64,000 nucleotides of DNA from Rickettsiales bacterium (GCA_041396965.1 JAWKXN010000001.1:1240001-1304000); one strand, 5' to 3'; numbered from the stretch's first letter, positions 18,682-27,884 are shown. Notes: a model not told the origin generated them from the sequence alone. Numbers and translations: made by a program.

Positions 18682-19176
18682 TTAACCCTGTATCCAAGGC
18701 AGAGAATAATATTTCCACCCATCTTTAGTAGAACGATGACGGTTCTCATCCGGATCGCCCTCAAATCCACCATCTATATTAAAACAATAATTAAAACCTT
18801 CTTTGCTCAGGGCAATCGCCGCGTCCATAGAGCGTCCGCCTGAACGACATATGAAAAATAAAGCCATGTCTTTCGCAATATCATCGCTAGACAACAACTC
18901 TTCCACAAAATTTGTGTTAAGGGAAAAGTCAGGATAATTTTTCCAAGAAACTGTTAGAAGCCTACTTTTGGTGCCAGATAAATCTGGTATCCCCACAAAC
19001 TGCCATTCCGGTTTAGTACGAACATCTATGATTATTGATTTATGATGTTTCGCGTAATTATAAACATCAAGAGGAGATATATCACCAGCATACTCACAGG
19101 AAGCGCTAATAACCGCTTTCTGTAGAATATCTGATAATGGACTATCAAATCTATTGGTAATACAACTAGATCCCAT
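18682..19176 (-). CDS. Rhodanese-like domain protein
   Basis: Rhodanese domains transfer sulfane sulfur through a catalytic Cys. The single domain shows SPLDVYNY, IIIDVRTKPEW (the CH2A-like strand with Asp and Arg) and the active loop CRSGGRS, six residues ending in Ser, near residue 110. After it comes NIDGGFEGDPDENRHR, a tail also seen in alphaproteobacterial single-domain members. The 164-residue protein lacks a signal peptide or membrane anchor. It is 28 bases upstream of dnaA on the same strand and may be co-transcribed. The sulfur acceptor is unknown. Confidence 0.88.
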   Translation of the reverse strand: MGSSCITNRFDSPLSDILQKAVISASCEYAGDISPLDVYNYAKHHKSIIIDVRTKPEWQFVGIPDLSGTKSRLLTVSWKNYPDFSLNTNFVEELLSSDDIAKDMALFFICRSGGRSMDAAIALSKEGFNYCFNIDGGFEGDPDENRHRSTKDGWKYYSLPWIQG

Positions 19177-19272
19177 ACACTATCAACCAATCAAACCCGT
19201 TGAAAAAAAGACAATATTATAGTGTCCACCTGTTAATCGGTGGTTAGAATCAAAATTACAAATTTTAATAGG

Positions 19273-19539
19273 CTATGCCGCTAGCTTCTTGATACGATTA
19301 GAAAGACGACTGATTTTACGAGAAGCTGTTCCTTTGTTAAGAACACCTTTAGTTACCCCACGCATAATCTCCGGTTGAGCATTCTTTAACGCCTCCCGAG
19401 CCGCTGGTTTATCTCCCGAATCAACAGCCAGTTCAACTTTCTTAATAAAGGTACGAATACGGCTTATGCGAGCCTTATTAACCTCTGCACGTGACTGAGT
19501 CTGACGTATACGTTTCTTAGCTGACTTATGGTTTGCCAT
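19273..19539 (-). CDS. rpsT: Small ribosomal subunit protein S20
   Basis: S20 binds 16S rRNA and is needed for early 30S assembly. The 88-residue protein is fully typical: MANHKSAKKRIRQT start, highly basic helices and the C-terminal segment GTASRKISRLSNRIKKL. rpsT next to dnaA is a common alphaproteobacterial arrangement. It is probably transcribed from a promoter in the 433-base spacer on its right. Confidence 0.97.
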   Translation of the reverse strand: MANHKSAKKRIRQTQSRAEVNKARISRIRTFIKKVELAVDSGDKPAAREALKNAQPEIMRGVTKGVLNKGTASRKISRLSNRIKKLAA

Positions 19540-19972
19540 TATTTATGTCCGTTTATTTTACCAGTTAAATTAAATATCGCACCGAATATAATATCCCGAT
19601 ACATTCAGGTGCAATCTATATATTAGCCACTATACTGAATTATCAATAGTAAATATGCAGATACATGACCAAAAGTCGTCATAGGTTAGAGGTATTTTTT
19701 CTGTTCGTCAAGTTGATTAACAACAAAAAAATACAATATAAAATACAATATGAGAGAGGCACTATATTAGCGTGATATTTCAAAAATAAAGACTGTTTTT
19801 TTATCAATTTTAGGTTTATAACTTGGCGGATAAGTACGTTATCTAACTGATATAAATAAACTTACTGATATTTATTACTATAATCATCCGTTAACACCTT
19901 GATAAACTTTGTATTATTTAATATAGTCCAAAGTTACTAGCAAACAGTTATAACTACCAGAATTAATTTATA
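19540..19972. other. 433-base intergenic spacer between divergent rpsT and the GST-like gene
   Basis: The spacer is very AT-rich. I looked for DnaA boxes, tRNA, long hairpins and short frames with ribosome sites and found none that were convincing. It must hold the promoters of both flanking genes. Confidence 0.5.
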
Positions 19973-20641
19973 ATGCGCCTTCTATATCACACGCCTTTAT
20001 CACCATTTTGTAGAAAAATCAGAATGTTACTTGCTGAAAAAGGTATAGAGTTTGAGTTAATTCAGGAAAATCCTTGGGATAAGAATTTGGATTTTTTCGC
20101 GCTTAATCCCGCCGGAGAAGTTCCGGTGCTAATTGAGGATAATGGTAGTGTAATCTCAGGGGCTTACGCTATCAGCGAATATCTTGAGGAAGGATACCCT
20201 CAGATAACCCTTCTTGGAGAAACGCTCGCTCAGAGGGCGGAGGTAAGAAGATTGGTGGATTGGTTTGATCATAAATTTGATTATGAAGTCACCAAAAACA
20301 TTCTTTTTGAGAAAACTTTTAAGAGATATTTTGGCTATGGCGAACCCGATTCCTCCGCGATCCGTATCGGCAAACAGAATATGGCTTATCATCTGGAATA
20401 TATTGGTTATCTGGCAAATGAGCGTTATTTCCTCGCTGGAGAAAATCTAACACTCGCTGACCTTGCCGCCGCCGCCCACTTGTCTTCTCTTGATTATCTT
20501 GGTGATGTTGATTGGAAAAATAATAAAGCCGCTCATAGCTGGTACGCACTGATAAAATCCCGTCCTAGCATGCGCTGTATACTCGCCGAGAGAGTGCGTG
20601 GCGCGCGACCACCAGTCCATTACGAAAACCCTGATTTTTAA
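19973..20641 (+). CDS. Glutathione S-transferase family protein
   Basis: The N-terminal thioredoxin-like domain starts LLYHTPLSPFCRKIRMLLAEK, with the SPFCRK helix start typical of the family. A cis-Pro follows in AGEVPVLI and GAYAISEYLEE supplies the glutathione gamma-glutamyl contact region. The helical C-terminal domain has GENLTLADLAAAAHLSS. Length 222 is normal. The C-terminus (ARPPVHYENPDF) resembles FzlA-type GST homologues that bind FtsZ in alphaproteobacteria. That is only a suggestion; the catalytic or structural role is undetermined. It is monocistronic and divergent from rpsT. Confidence 0.82.
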   Translation: MRLLYHTPLSPFCRKIRMLLAEKGIEFELIQENPWDKNLDFFALNPAGEVPVLIEDNGSVISGAYAISEYLEEGYPQITLLGETLAQRAEVRRLVDWFDHKFDYEVTKNILFEKTFKRYFGYGEPDSSAIRIGKQNMAYHLEYIGYLANERYFLAGENLTLADLAAAAHLSSLDYLGDVDWKNNKAAHSWYALIKSRPSMRCILAERVRGARPPVHYENPDF

Positions 20642-20756
20642 TAAAAAATTGAAAAATACCTTTGTCATAATAAATTAACAAAATTGTAATGGATTATCAG
20701 CGTATAACCTAATATCATAGTAAGCGGGAGATTGTGCTAAAAAATCAAATATTAAA

Positions 20757-21191
20757 ATGCGACCTGAAATTAACAACCAAAGTAAAAATATAGAAGATCC
20801 TTCAAATAAAGGAACTGATATTTCCTTCCAAAATACTGGCACAAAGAAACCTGAGCCCAGTATATTGCAGGACAAAAGACTCTATCCTTTCTTTGCCGCA
20901 ACAGCCATAAGCATAGGTTCTGTATTGGTAAAAGATAAAAATGGGATAAGTTACGCGCAAAGAATAATTGATAAAATTACTGATAGTCCAATAAGTAAAC
21001 AAACGATGGGTGAACCAACAAATAGTAATTTGGAGATCAAACTACCTCCTAGCAAAAACAATCCAATTCTTAATATTGGAGCAGTGTTTGTATTGTCATA
21101 TTCTATAATATCTTTATTGGGTATGGCGGCAAACAAACTTTACAATTCTACCATATCAAAAAATAGCGATAAAAACATAAATAGAAACTAA
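20757..21191 (+). CDS. Hypothetical protein with two membrane segments, 144 aa
   Basis: No known domain. A hydrophilic N-terminal 40 residues is followed by a first hydrophobic segment (FFAATAISIGSVLV), a polar middle and a second, stronger one (IGAVFVLSYSIISLLGMAA), ending in an Asn/Lys tail. The two segments could form an inner-membrane hairpin. There is no clear ribosome site before the ATG, so the start is uncertain. Its last four bases overlap the end of the convergent gene at 21188. Confidence 0.5.
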   Translation: MRPEINNQSKNIEDPSNKGTDISFQNTGTKKPEPSILQDKRLYPFFAATAISIGSVLVKDKNGISYAQRIIDKITDSPISKQTMGEPTNSNLEIKLPPSKNNPILNIGAVFVLSYSIISLLGMAANKLYNSTISKNSDKNINRN

Positions 21192-22990
21192 CGAGGAAAA
21201 CCCATTTTTGTGTCTTCCCTAATAGCCTCTTTCACTTTATATGGGGTTTCCTGCAGGCCACTTTTATTTATTGCCGCTACTAAATCTTTTGCTGCGAAGT
21301 TTCTGTATTTTGAAATTACATCATATTTTCCATCATCAGGAAACCAATGATCAACTGAATTAGCAAATTGCGATATAACAACAAAGTCATTTAATTTATG
21401 CTTCCCTCTACCTTTTACCATTCTGGAAGCCGCCTTCTCAGCTAAAAACAAATGATGATTCTGCAAATTTTCTATCTTGAATTTATCCGGCCCAGCTTTT
21501 TCTATTTCCATAAACCTGCTGCCAACATCATAGAGAAAATCTTTTCTTCCTTCATCACTATGCATTTTTTTATTCCAGTCTTTAATATTTTCCTTAAGAG
21601 CGTTCATAGCTACATTACCACTAATCATTGCTGGTACTGTAAATAACAAGGATGGCGGCGCAATTAGAGCAAGTAGACCTGTATACGCTCCTCCAAGAGT
21701 ATTGCCATTTTTCCACCCTTCCTCTAATTCTCTAATATCTGGTATCTTATCATCTTCCTCCATTATTTTCATAACGCCTAAAACAGATAGACCACCACCT
21801 GGTCCTCCAACGACCCCGCTTACGGTTCCGACATCACGAATAATTTTCTGGGTAAGCAGCCTAACTCCACCGTTTCTTTCCATCATCTCAACCAGATTTA
21901 TCGCTGCCCATCTTTGCTTATCGGTTAAGTCAGACAAATTACGCCCATCATTTTCTTTAGCGTAATCTATGGCGGTTTTTATATCAAAACGAGAGTTCGT
22001 CTCTAAAACTCTATTTATGTTATCTTTATGTTTATTTAATATATTTTGGTCCAAAACCAATCCACCCAGAGTAGCCAAAGGACCTATAGACGCTAATACA
22101 TAAGGGGAAATGGAATTAGACGCTACCTGAGCTGCGTCATCCGCTCCTGAGCTCGCGGCACCTCTTGCTACATCATCACTACTTGACGCGGCAACACCTC
22201 TTACTACATCATCCGCGCTTGCGGCTGCCACGCTTCCAGTTACATTACCGCTGGCACGCACCGTATCATTAATTTGATCAGTAACCCCGTCAGCCGCTGA
22301 TTTAGCGTTATTAATACTATCCTTTTTAGCTATTATCCTGTTTGCTTTGGCATAATCATCAGAGTATTTTGCCATTGAAGTCAAAAGTTGGGTGATGATT
22401 TCTTTGCTCAAATAACCTTCAGCGACATGACTGGCCATTTCAGTTAATTTACTTTCGGACTTCATAAAATTATCAACTCCAACTCCCATATCAAGAGATT
22501 TAGAAATAGCTTTTAACTGCTCACGTAATCTGTTCCTATCAATCCATTCTTCTACTCGTTCTTTGTGCGAGTTTAACTCATCAGCAAAGTTTTTATATAA
22601 CTTATTCGCTTCTTGATTGCTAAAACTGAGATAACGAGCCGCCTTGATATTGTCCTGTACTCGTGAACGCCAATTTATTCCAGAGAATCTATTAACAGAT
22701 GCTATATTATTTCTGTTAATCCACTGTGTATTTTTTTGTAGTAAATTTTGCCTATAACTCTCCTCTGTCTTTGCTAAAGACATTACTTGTTGCATTTGTT
22801 TCTGTGGCAACTTAAGATCGTTATCCACAAGATATTTTAGATATTTGTCTAAAGTAAGAGAAGAGTCTGTCATCATCTCTGGAGTAAGGTGAAATAATTC
22901 CATCTGTTTTTTCATTTCCATAGGGAAATTACTCATAAGAAAAGAATATGTCTTTTTCAGTTTATTACTTTTATCTATCTGAGAATCCAT
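21188..22990 (-). CDS. Large hypothetical protein with internal repeats, 600 aa
   Basis: I do not recognise this protein. The N-terminal 230 residues are charged and helical. Residues 245-285 hold three imperfect repeats of about 13 residues built on (A/S)DD(V/A).RG.A(A/S)S. Two long hydrophobic stretches follow: one near ISPYVLASIGPLATLGGLVL and a second near LLALIAPPSLLFTVPAM, with a Gly-rich GGPGGGLSVLG between. There is no signal peptide. This layout, a soluble helical domain, a low-complexity linker and two hydrophobic hairpins, would fit a secreted or membrane-inserting effector, but that is inference. It stands alone and converges on the gene at 20757. Confidence 0.6.
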   Translation of the reverse strand: MDSQIDKSNKLKKTYSFLMSNFPMEMKKQMELFHLTPEMMTDSSLTLDKYLKYLVDNDLKLPQKQMQQVMSLAKTEESYRQNLLQKNTQWINRNNIASVNRFSGINWRSRVQDNIKAARYLSFSNQEANKLYKNFADELNSHKERVEEWIDRNRLREQLKAISKSLDMGVGVDNFMKSESKLTEMASHVAEGYLSKEIITQLLTSMAKYSDDYAKANRIIAKKDSINNAKSAADGVTDQINDTVRASGNVTGSVAAASADDVVRGVAASSSDDVARGAASSGADDAAQVASNSISPYVLASIGPLATLGGLVLDQNILNKHKDNINRVLETNSRFDIKTAIDYAKENDGRNLSDLTDKQRWAAINLVEMMERNGGVRLLTQKIIRDVGTVSGVVGGPGGGLSVLGVMKIMEEDDKIPDIRELEEGWKNGNTLGGAYTGLLALIAPPSLLFTVPAMISGNVAMNALKENIKDWNKKMHSDEGRKDFLYDVGSRFMEIEKAGPDKFKIENLQNHHLFLAEKAASRMVKGRGKHKLNDFVVISQFANSVDHWFPDDGKYDVISKYRNFAAKDLVAAINKSGLQETPYKVKEAIREDTKMGFPR

Positions 22991-23165
22991 AGCGTTAAAA
23001 TAGCGTATATTTTGTCAACTAATACTTGTGATTATAGTTAAAATATTAAACAAAATAAGTAAATTAAAAAAACTTGTATAATGATAGATTTATTGACATA
23101 ATCAGCTAGATTGAGTTTACCTGCAACTATCTGATATATAATAAACTCTCAAAGAGGAGGATGTT

Positions 23166-23780
23166 ATTACAAATTTTTTACATATCGGTGACCTACCGGA
23201 GGATGTGGTATTAAATGGTGACATTGCTGTTGATACTGAGGCTATGGGACTTAACAACAAGCGTGACCGCCTCTGTTTAGTTCAGATTTCTGACAGTGGT
23301 GGTGACGCTCATCTGGTGCAGTTCAAGAGAGATGAGTATAACGCCCCTAACCTAATAAAGCTTCTTCGTGATATAACGAGAATTAAGATTTTTCATTTCG
23401 CTCGCTTCGATTTATCAATAATGCGTCATTATCTGGGTGTTAGGTTATCTAATATATATTGCACCCGTACCGCTTCCCGTCTCGCCCGCACCTATACCGA
23501 CAAGCATGGATATAAAGATGTGTGTAAGGAGTTGCTAGGGGTTGATGTCTCTAAGCAACAGCAAAGCTCCTACTGGGGGACTGAGAATCTTTCCGCTGAA
23601 CAGATAGGGTATGCGGCATCTGATGTGTTGCATCTGCATAACCTAAAAAAGAAACTTGATGAAATGCTTGAGCGTGAAGGAAGAGACGAACTAGCGAAAG
23701 CGGTATTTGATTTTCTCCCTTACCGCGCTGAGCTTGATCTTGCCGGTTGGGAAGATGAGGACATATTGGCTCATAGCTAA
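23166..23780 (+). CDS. Small RNase D-type 3'-5' exonuclease, apparent ATT start
   Basis: The DEDDy exonuclease motifs are intact: AVDTEAMGL (Exo I), FHFARFDLS (Exo II) and YAASDVLHL (Exo III). There is no HRDC domain, so this is the short alphaproteobacterial type of about 200 residues. The first standard start in frame is GTG at 23205, but that would cut off the family's N-terminal strand. Between the upstream in-frame stop (23142) and 23205 there is no ATG, GTG or TTG. An ATT at 23166 lies 5 bases after a perfect AGGAGG and gives TNFLHIGDLPED, matching the usual family start. An out-of-frame ATG at 23161 leaves a small frameshift as the alternative. Confidence 0.85.
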   Translation: MTNFLHIGDLPEDVVLNGDIAVDTEAMGLNNKRDRLCLVQISDSGGDAHLVQFKRDEYNAPNLIKLLRDITRIKIFHFARFDLSIMRHYLGVRLSNIYCTRTASRLARTYTDKHGYKDVCKELLGVDVSKQQQSSYWGTENLSAEQIGYAASDVLHLHNLKKKLDEMLEREGRDELAKAVFDFLPYRAELDLAGWEDEDILAHS

Positions 23781-23809
23781 CAAACAATAATATAAAAAAA
23801 GAAAATACT

Positions 23810-24628
23810 ATGCCACAACTGACAAAACTCGCGAAAATAGCTAAAAAAGCTGGTGAAAAACTTTTAGAAATGCAGCCAGCAGTTGTTGAAAAAGAAAAAG
23901 CCCAATTAGGAAGTGACAAATATCCTCACAGTGAAGCTGACGACGCAGCAAACAAGATAGTTCTTGAAGAATTAAATAGATTCTATCCTAATATTCCGAT
24001 CGTATCAGAGGAAAATTCTGTCAAGGATAATAATAAGGGCTTAAAAAGCAAGGAATATTTTGCTATTGATCCTTTGGACAATACACGTAGCTTTGTTGAG
24101 GGAAAAGGTGCTTATAGTATAAATATAGGTAAAATAGAAAATGGTCTACCGACTGAAGGAGCCATTTATTTCCCTAAAAAAAGGGAACTTTATTTCACAA
24201 AAAATGGGCGAGCTTTTTTGCAAAAAGATGAAAGCGAGCCAAAAGAGATAAGGGTGGCGAGATTATCACCACACGGTCCTATAAAAGTAGCAGTTGGCTT
24301 TGCTAACTCGGATGATAGTTTATTTGGAAATATTACACACGAGACAGGGAAATATCCAGGTCAATTAAGAACCTGCATGGTCGCCGCTGGAGAATGCCAT
24401 GTTACTGGTAGGCAGAATGAAGGGTTTAATATATGGGATATAGCCGCTCCACATGCCGTTCTGCGAGCTGCGGGAGGCGAAATTGTTTTAGCGGAAGACA
24501 GAAAGCCATTTCGCTATAACGGTGAAATAAAAGTACCCGCCCATTTTTCTGGTGCGATTGAAACACTACTGATTATGGGGCATACGACCAAAGGGTTGTT
24601 ACAACCAAAACATCAAAGACAATTATAA
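23810..24628 (+). CDS. cysQ: 3'(2'),5'-bisphosphate nucleotidase CysQ-like, inositol phosphatase fold
   Basis: CysQ-type enzymes hydrolyse 3'-phosphoadenosine 5'-phosphate in a metal-dependent reaction. The 272-residue protein has the metal-site motifs PIVSEENS, AIDPLDNTRSFVEG and WDIAAPHAVLRAAGG. In the central motif the usual Gly of DPxDGT is Asn (DPLDNT), a change to a very conserved position. Other members of the inositol monophosphatase superfamily would show similar motifs, so the exact substrate is not certain. It is 29 bases after the RNase D-type gene and 25 before kdsD, in line with one transcript. Confidence 0.8.
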   Translation: MPQLTKLAKIAKKAGEKLLEMQPAVVEKEKAQLGSDKYPHSEADDAANKIVLEELNRFYPNIPIVSEENSVKDNNKGLKSKEYFAIDPLDNTRSFVEGKGAYSINIGKIENGLPTEGAIYFPKKRELYFTKNGRAFLQKDESEPKEIRVARLSPHGPIKVAVGFANSDDSLFGNITHETGKYPGQLRTCMVAAGECHVTGRQNEGFNIWDIAAPHAVLRAAGGEIVLAEDRKPFRYNGEIKVPAHFSGAIETLLIMGHTTKGLLQPKHQRQL

Positions 24629-24653
24629 TCTATAACCATTTGACAGTATTATA

Positions 24654-25613
24654 ATGATAAATAAAAACCAAGATATAGCAAATGGTAAGTCTGTTTTAGA
24701 ACAGGAGATAAAAGGGCTTAACGCTCTTATGGAAAATCTTGGCAAAGATTTTTCTGATAGTGTTGAGTTAATAGCTGGAATAAAAGGACGGGTTATCGTA
24801 ACCGGCATGGGCAAAAGCGGGCATGTGGCGCGTAAGATAGCGGCTACTATGGCATCTACTGGCACACCAGCGCACTTTGTCCACCCTGCCGAAGCCAGCC
24901 ACGGTGATATGGGGATGATAACCAAGAACGACGTGGTAATCGCTCTTTCCAACTCGGGAGAGACCGCTGAGCTTGCTGATCTTATAGCTTATTGTAAGCG
25001 TTTTTTTATACCACTTATTGGAATTGTAAGACGTAAAAAGTCTATGCTGGTTGACTCATCCGATATAGCTATGATCTTGCCTGAAATTCCTGAAGCTTGC
25101 GTGACCGGCGCGCCAACCACATCTACCACTATGATGATGGCTCTTGGTGACGCTATAAGCGTAGCACTGGTACGAAGACGTGGTTTCGGCAAAGAGGATT
25201 TTTCAGTATTTCATCCCGGCGGAAAGCTTGGTAAAGCATTCATCAGAGTAGGAGATCTGATGCACTCTGGCGAAGAGCTACCGATAGCGAAAGAAAATGA
25301 TATAATGCGTGATGTACTTATTACCATGACCTCTAAACGTTTTGGCTGTGCTGGGATTATAGATGATAGTGGTTTTCTTTCTGGAATAATTACTGATGGT
25401 GATTTGCGTAGACACATGCAAAATGATTTACTGGAAAAAACCGCATCCGTGATAATGAAGGAATCACCACTTACGATCCGTCATCAGGCACTCGCGGCGG
25501 AAGCGCTTGCTATAATGAATGATAAATCAATTACTAGTTTGTTCGTAGTTGAGGATAAAAAACCAGTCGGGATAATTCATATTCATGATTGCTTAAGAGC
25601 GGGCATTAATTAG
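24654..25613 (+). CDS. kdsD: Arabinose-5-phosphate isomerase
   Basis: KdsD converts ribulose 5-phosphate to arabinose 5-phosphate, the first step to the LPS sugar Kdo. The SIS domain has TGMGKSGHVARKIAATMAS and HPAEASHGDMGM. Two CBS domains follow in the last 120 residues (GIITDGDLRRHM, SLFVVEDKKPVGIIHIHD). Length 319 is typical. It heads the kdsD-lptC-lptA-lptB cluster, which links Kdo synthesis to LPS export; short gaps suggest an operon. Confidence 0.94.
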   Translation: MINKNQDIANGKSVLEQEIKGLNALMENLGKDFSDSVELIAGIKGRVIVTGMGKSGHVARKIAATMASTGTPAHFVHPAEASHGDMGMITKNDVVIALSNSGETAELADLIAYCKRFFIPLIGIVRRKKSMLVDSSDIAMILPEIPEACVTGAPTTSTTMMMALGDAISVALVRRRGFGKEDFSVFHPGGKLGKAFIRVGDLMHSGEELPIAKENDIMRDVLITMTSKRFGCAGIIDDSGFLSGIITDGDLRRHMQNDLLEKTASVIMKESPLTIRHQALAAEALAIMNDKSITSLFVVEDKKPVGIIHIHDCLRAGIN

Positions 25614-25656
25614 TTCACACCTATCTTTATTATAAAAATTTTGCTATAACTATCAT

Positions 25657-26241
25657 ATGAGTAATACAGGAAATAGCTATACCAAATTCGTTTTTCTTGG
25701 CAAAAGAACCCTGCCGATTTTAGCGGCTGGTATTATTTTAAGTGTTATATGGATAGCTTCTACCAACAACTCCACTAATGGTGGCAGGATGGTTTTTACC
25801 AACGCTCCTAAAATAGAGGAAATAGAAAATGTGATGCAAAAACCTCGTTATCAGGGGATTAACGATAATAATCAACCATATACTATAGAAGCTGATAAAG
25901 CCACTCAGCAAGATAAGGATAATGTCTTACTAGATAATATAAAAGCTGATATGAGCGGCGATAATAATGATTGGGTAGCTGTTCTCGCGAAATCAGGAAC
26001 AATAAATACTGTAAAAGAACATATATTTTTATTTAATAATGTTGAGCTTTTCTACGAAGGAGGTTATCAATTCCGTAGTAAGAACACCCATATTGATTTA
26101 ACAAAAGGCTATATATATGGAAACAAGCCGATAGAGGGAAATAGCGAGATAGGAACCATAAAAGCTGATAGCTTCTCTATATCGGATAAAGGTAATGTAA
26201 TTAACTTCAAAGGGTCAGTGAAGGTAAATTTATATAAATAG
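25657..26241 (+). CDS. lptC: LPS export system protein LptC
   Basis: LptC is a bitopic inner-membrane protein that passes LPS from LptB2FG to LptA. The 194-residue protein has one N-terminal membrane segment (LPILAAGIILSVIWIA, about residues 18-34), then a periplasmic beta-jellyroll with NDNNQPYTIEADKATQ and strand repeats. Sequence identity in this family is always low; the position between kdsD and lptA makes the call secure. Confidence 0.88.
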   Translation: MSNTGNSYTKFVFLGKRTLPILAAGIILSVIWIASTNNSTNGGRMVFTNAPKIEEIENVMQKPRYQGINDNNQPYTIEADKATQQDKDNVLLDNIKADMSGDNNDWVAVLAKSGTINTVKEHIFLFNNVELFYEGGYQFRSKNTHIDLTKGYIYGNKPIEGNSEIGTIKADSFSISDKGNVINFKGSVKVNLYK

Positions 26242-26280
26242 CCGGATTGGTAATTTATTATTTTTGGATTAGGAATAAAA

Positions 26281-26886
26281 ATGCTTAAAATGAATCTTTA
26301 TAGTATCTTAATATTTTCTATATTAATTTTCTCTACCTCCGCTAAAGCACAAAATTTTCATAAATCTAGCGACGCGCCTATTGAGATAGTGGCTGATAAC
26401 CTAAAAATATTACAACAGGAGAATAAAGCCATATTTACTGGTCATGTTGTAGCGAAACAGGGCGATGTTAATATAAAATCAGAAAAAATGACGGTTTTTT
26501 ATAAAAAACCTGAAGAAAAAGAAGAGAAGAAGAAAAAAGAAGCAAACAGTAAAAAAAATATTAACGATAAGCAGGAAGAAGCGGGACAGAACTCTATAGA
26601 AAAGATAATTGTTGAAAAAAACGTATTCCTATCAACCCCCGATGAGACCGCGAAAGGCAGAAGAGGAATATATGATGTAGCGAATCGTAAAGTATTTCTT
26701 AACGATGATGTGGTACTTACTCGTAATAAGAACGTACTTAAAGGTGATAGACTTGTTTATAATTTTGACACTGGAAAAAGTGAGATGAATTATATAAAAA
26801 CTGGTAAAAGTACTAAAAACGATAAAACACAAAGAGTAAAAGCCCTTTTTATTCCAGAGAAAGATGGTAATAAAAAAGAAAAATAA
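26281..26886 (+). CDS. lptA: LPS transport periplasmic protein LptA
   Basis: LptA forms the periplasmic bridge for LPS. It has a signal peptide (SILIFSILIFSTSAKAQ), then an OstA-like beta-jellyroll with PIEIVADNLKILQQENKAIFTGHVVAKQGD and SEKMTVFY. A Lys/Glu-rich insertion of about 30 residues (around residues 77-107) interrupts the fold after that strand and is unusual in length. After it the strands resume (VFLSTPDETAKGRRGIYDV). It is followed closely by lptB. Confidence 0.9.
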   Translation: MLKMNLYSILIFSILIFSTSAKAQNFHKSSDAPIEIVADNLKILQQENKAIFTGHVVAKQGDVNIKSEKMTVFYKKPEEKEEKKKKEANSKKNINDKQEEAGQNSIEKIIVEKNVFLSTPDETAKGRRGIYDVANRKVFLNDDVVLTRNKNVLKGDRLVYNFDTGKSEMNYIKTGKSTKNDKTQRVKALFIPEKDGNKKEK

Positions 26887-26907
26887 AAAAAGGTACGAAA
26901 TTAAACG

Positions 26908-27798
26908 ATGTTTTTGTCACTTGTAAAAAATAAAAATGCAGATAATTCAGAGCAGGAAGTTACTTTAGATTCTCCCTCACCTTATAGGAAGAATGGTACA
27001 GAAAAACAAAAAGCTTCTGCTGGTAAAGACAAAGAAAAAAGCACTAAAAATAATAGTCCGCAATTAATTGATACGCATAACGGGCTTGAGGCTCTGCATA
27101 TCGGCAAGCGCTATGGCGGAAGACCAGTAGTTCGTGATGTAAGCCTTAAGGTAAGACGTGGTGAGGCGGTTGGTTTGCTTGGTCCTAATGGTGCTGGTAA
27201 AACCACATGTTTTTATATGATAACCGGACTTATAAGCCCTGATGTTGGTAAGATAATATTGGATGGTCGTAATATTACCAAACTACCTATGTATCGACGT
27301 GCGCGTCAGGGAATCGGGTATCTTCCACAAGAAGCGTCAATATTTCGTGGTCTTACTGTAGAGCAAAATATACTCTCTGTTCTTGAGATTCATGAAAAAA
27401 ATCTGGATTCACGTCACGCACAACTTGATGAATTGCTCGCCGAGTTTTCCATAACCCATTTGAAGCAAGCGCAAGGTATCACTTTATCTGGTGGTGAGCG
27501 AAGAAGGGTTGAAATAGCTCGCGCTCTGGCGGGAAAGCCATCCTTTATACTTTTGGATGAACCGCTAGCTGGAATTGATCCCATAGCTGTTGATGAAGTA
27601 CGTGTGCTGGTAAAACATCTTAAAGATCGTGGGATAGGAGTGCTGATAACCGATCATAATGTACGTGAGACTCTGGATATTATTGATCGCGCGTATATTA
27701 TGCATGATGGCTACGTGCTTATGGAAGGCTCACCTTCTGAGATAGTAAATAACGTTGATGTACGCAGGGTTTATCTTGGTGATAGATTTAGTCTCTAG
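26908..27798 (+). CDS. lptB: LPS export ABC transporter ATP-binding protein LptB
   Basis: LptB powers LPS extraction from the inner membrane together with LptF and LptG. Walker A GPNGAGKTT, signature LSGGERRRVEIARAL, Walker B ILLDEPLAGIDP and the H-loop ITDHNVRET are present. Before the usual start (GLEALHIGKRYGGRPVVRDV) there is a Lys/Ser-rich extension of about 57 residues, giving 296 residues compared with about 240. A start closer to GLEA lacks an ATG/GTG/TTG, so the extension is probably real. An IS element follows 44 bases downstream. Confidence 0.93.
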   Translation: MFLSLVKNKNADNSEQEVTLDSPSPYRKNGTEKQKASAGKDKEKSTKNNSPQLIDTHNGLEALHIGKRYGGRPVVRDVSLKVRRGEAVGLLGPNGAGKTTCFYMITGLISPDVGKIILDGRNITKLPMYRRARQGIGYLPQEASIFRGLTVEQNILSVLEIHEKNLDSRHAQLDELLAEFSITHLKQAQGITLSGGERRRVEIARALAGKPSFILLDEPLAGIDPIAVDEVRVLVKHLKDRGIGVLITDHNVRETLDIIDRAYIMHDGYVLMEGSPSEIVNNVDVRRVYLGDRFSL

Positions 27799-27842
27799 TT
27801 TAAGAATTAAAGACTCATCAGCCGATACGTTTTTGTCACCCC

Positions 27843-27878
27843 TGTAAAAGTCAAATAATTCGGTGTCAGATTTTGTAA
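27843..27878 (+). repeat. Left terminal inverted repeat of the IS element
   Basis: 36 bases, TGTAAAAGTC...TTTTGTAA, a perfect reverse complement of the right end; the match stops at base 37. Confidence 0.93.
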
Positions 27879-27884
27879 TCTGTT

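Noticed and set aside
18654..18773. 40-codon extension of dnaA
   Set aside because: It overlaps the rhodanese gene, does not resemble DnaA domain I, and a good start with ribosome site exists at 18653.
17024..19972. Replication origin near dnaA
   Set aside because: No cluster of TTATCCACA-like boxes is visible around dnaA or rpsT; the few matches lie in coding sequence, and in many alphaproteobacteria the origin is elsewhere.
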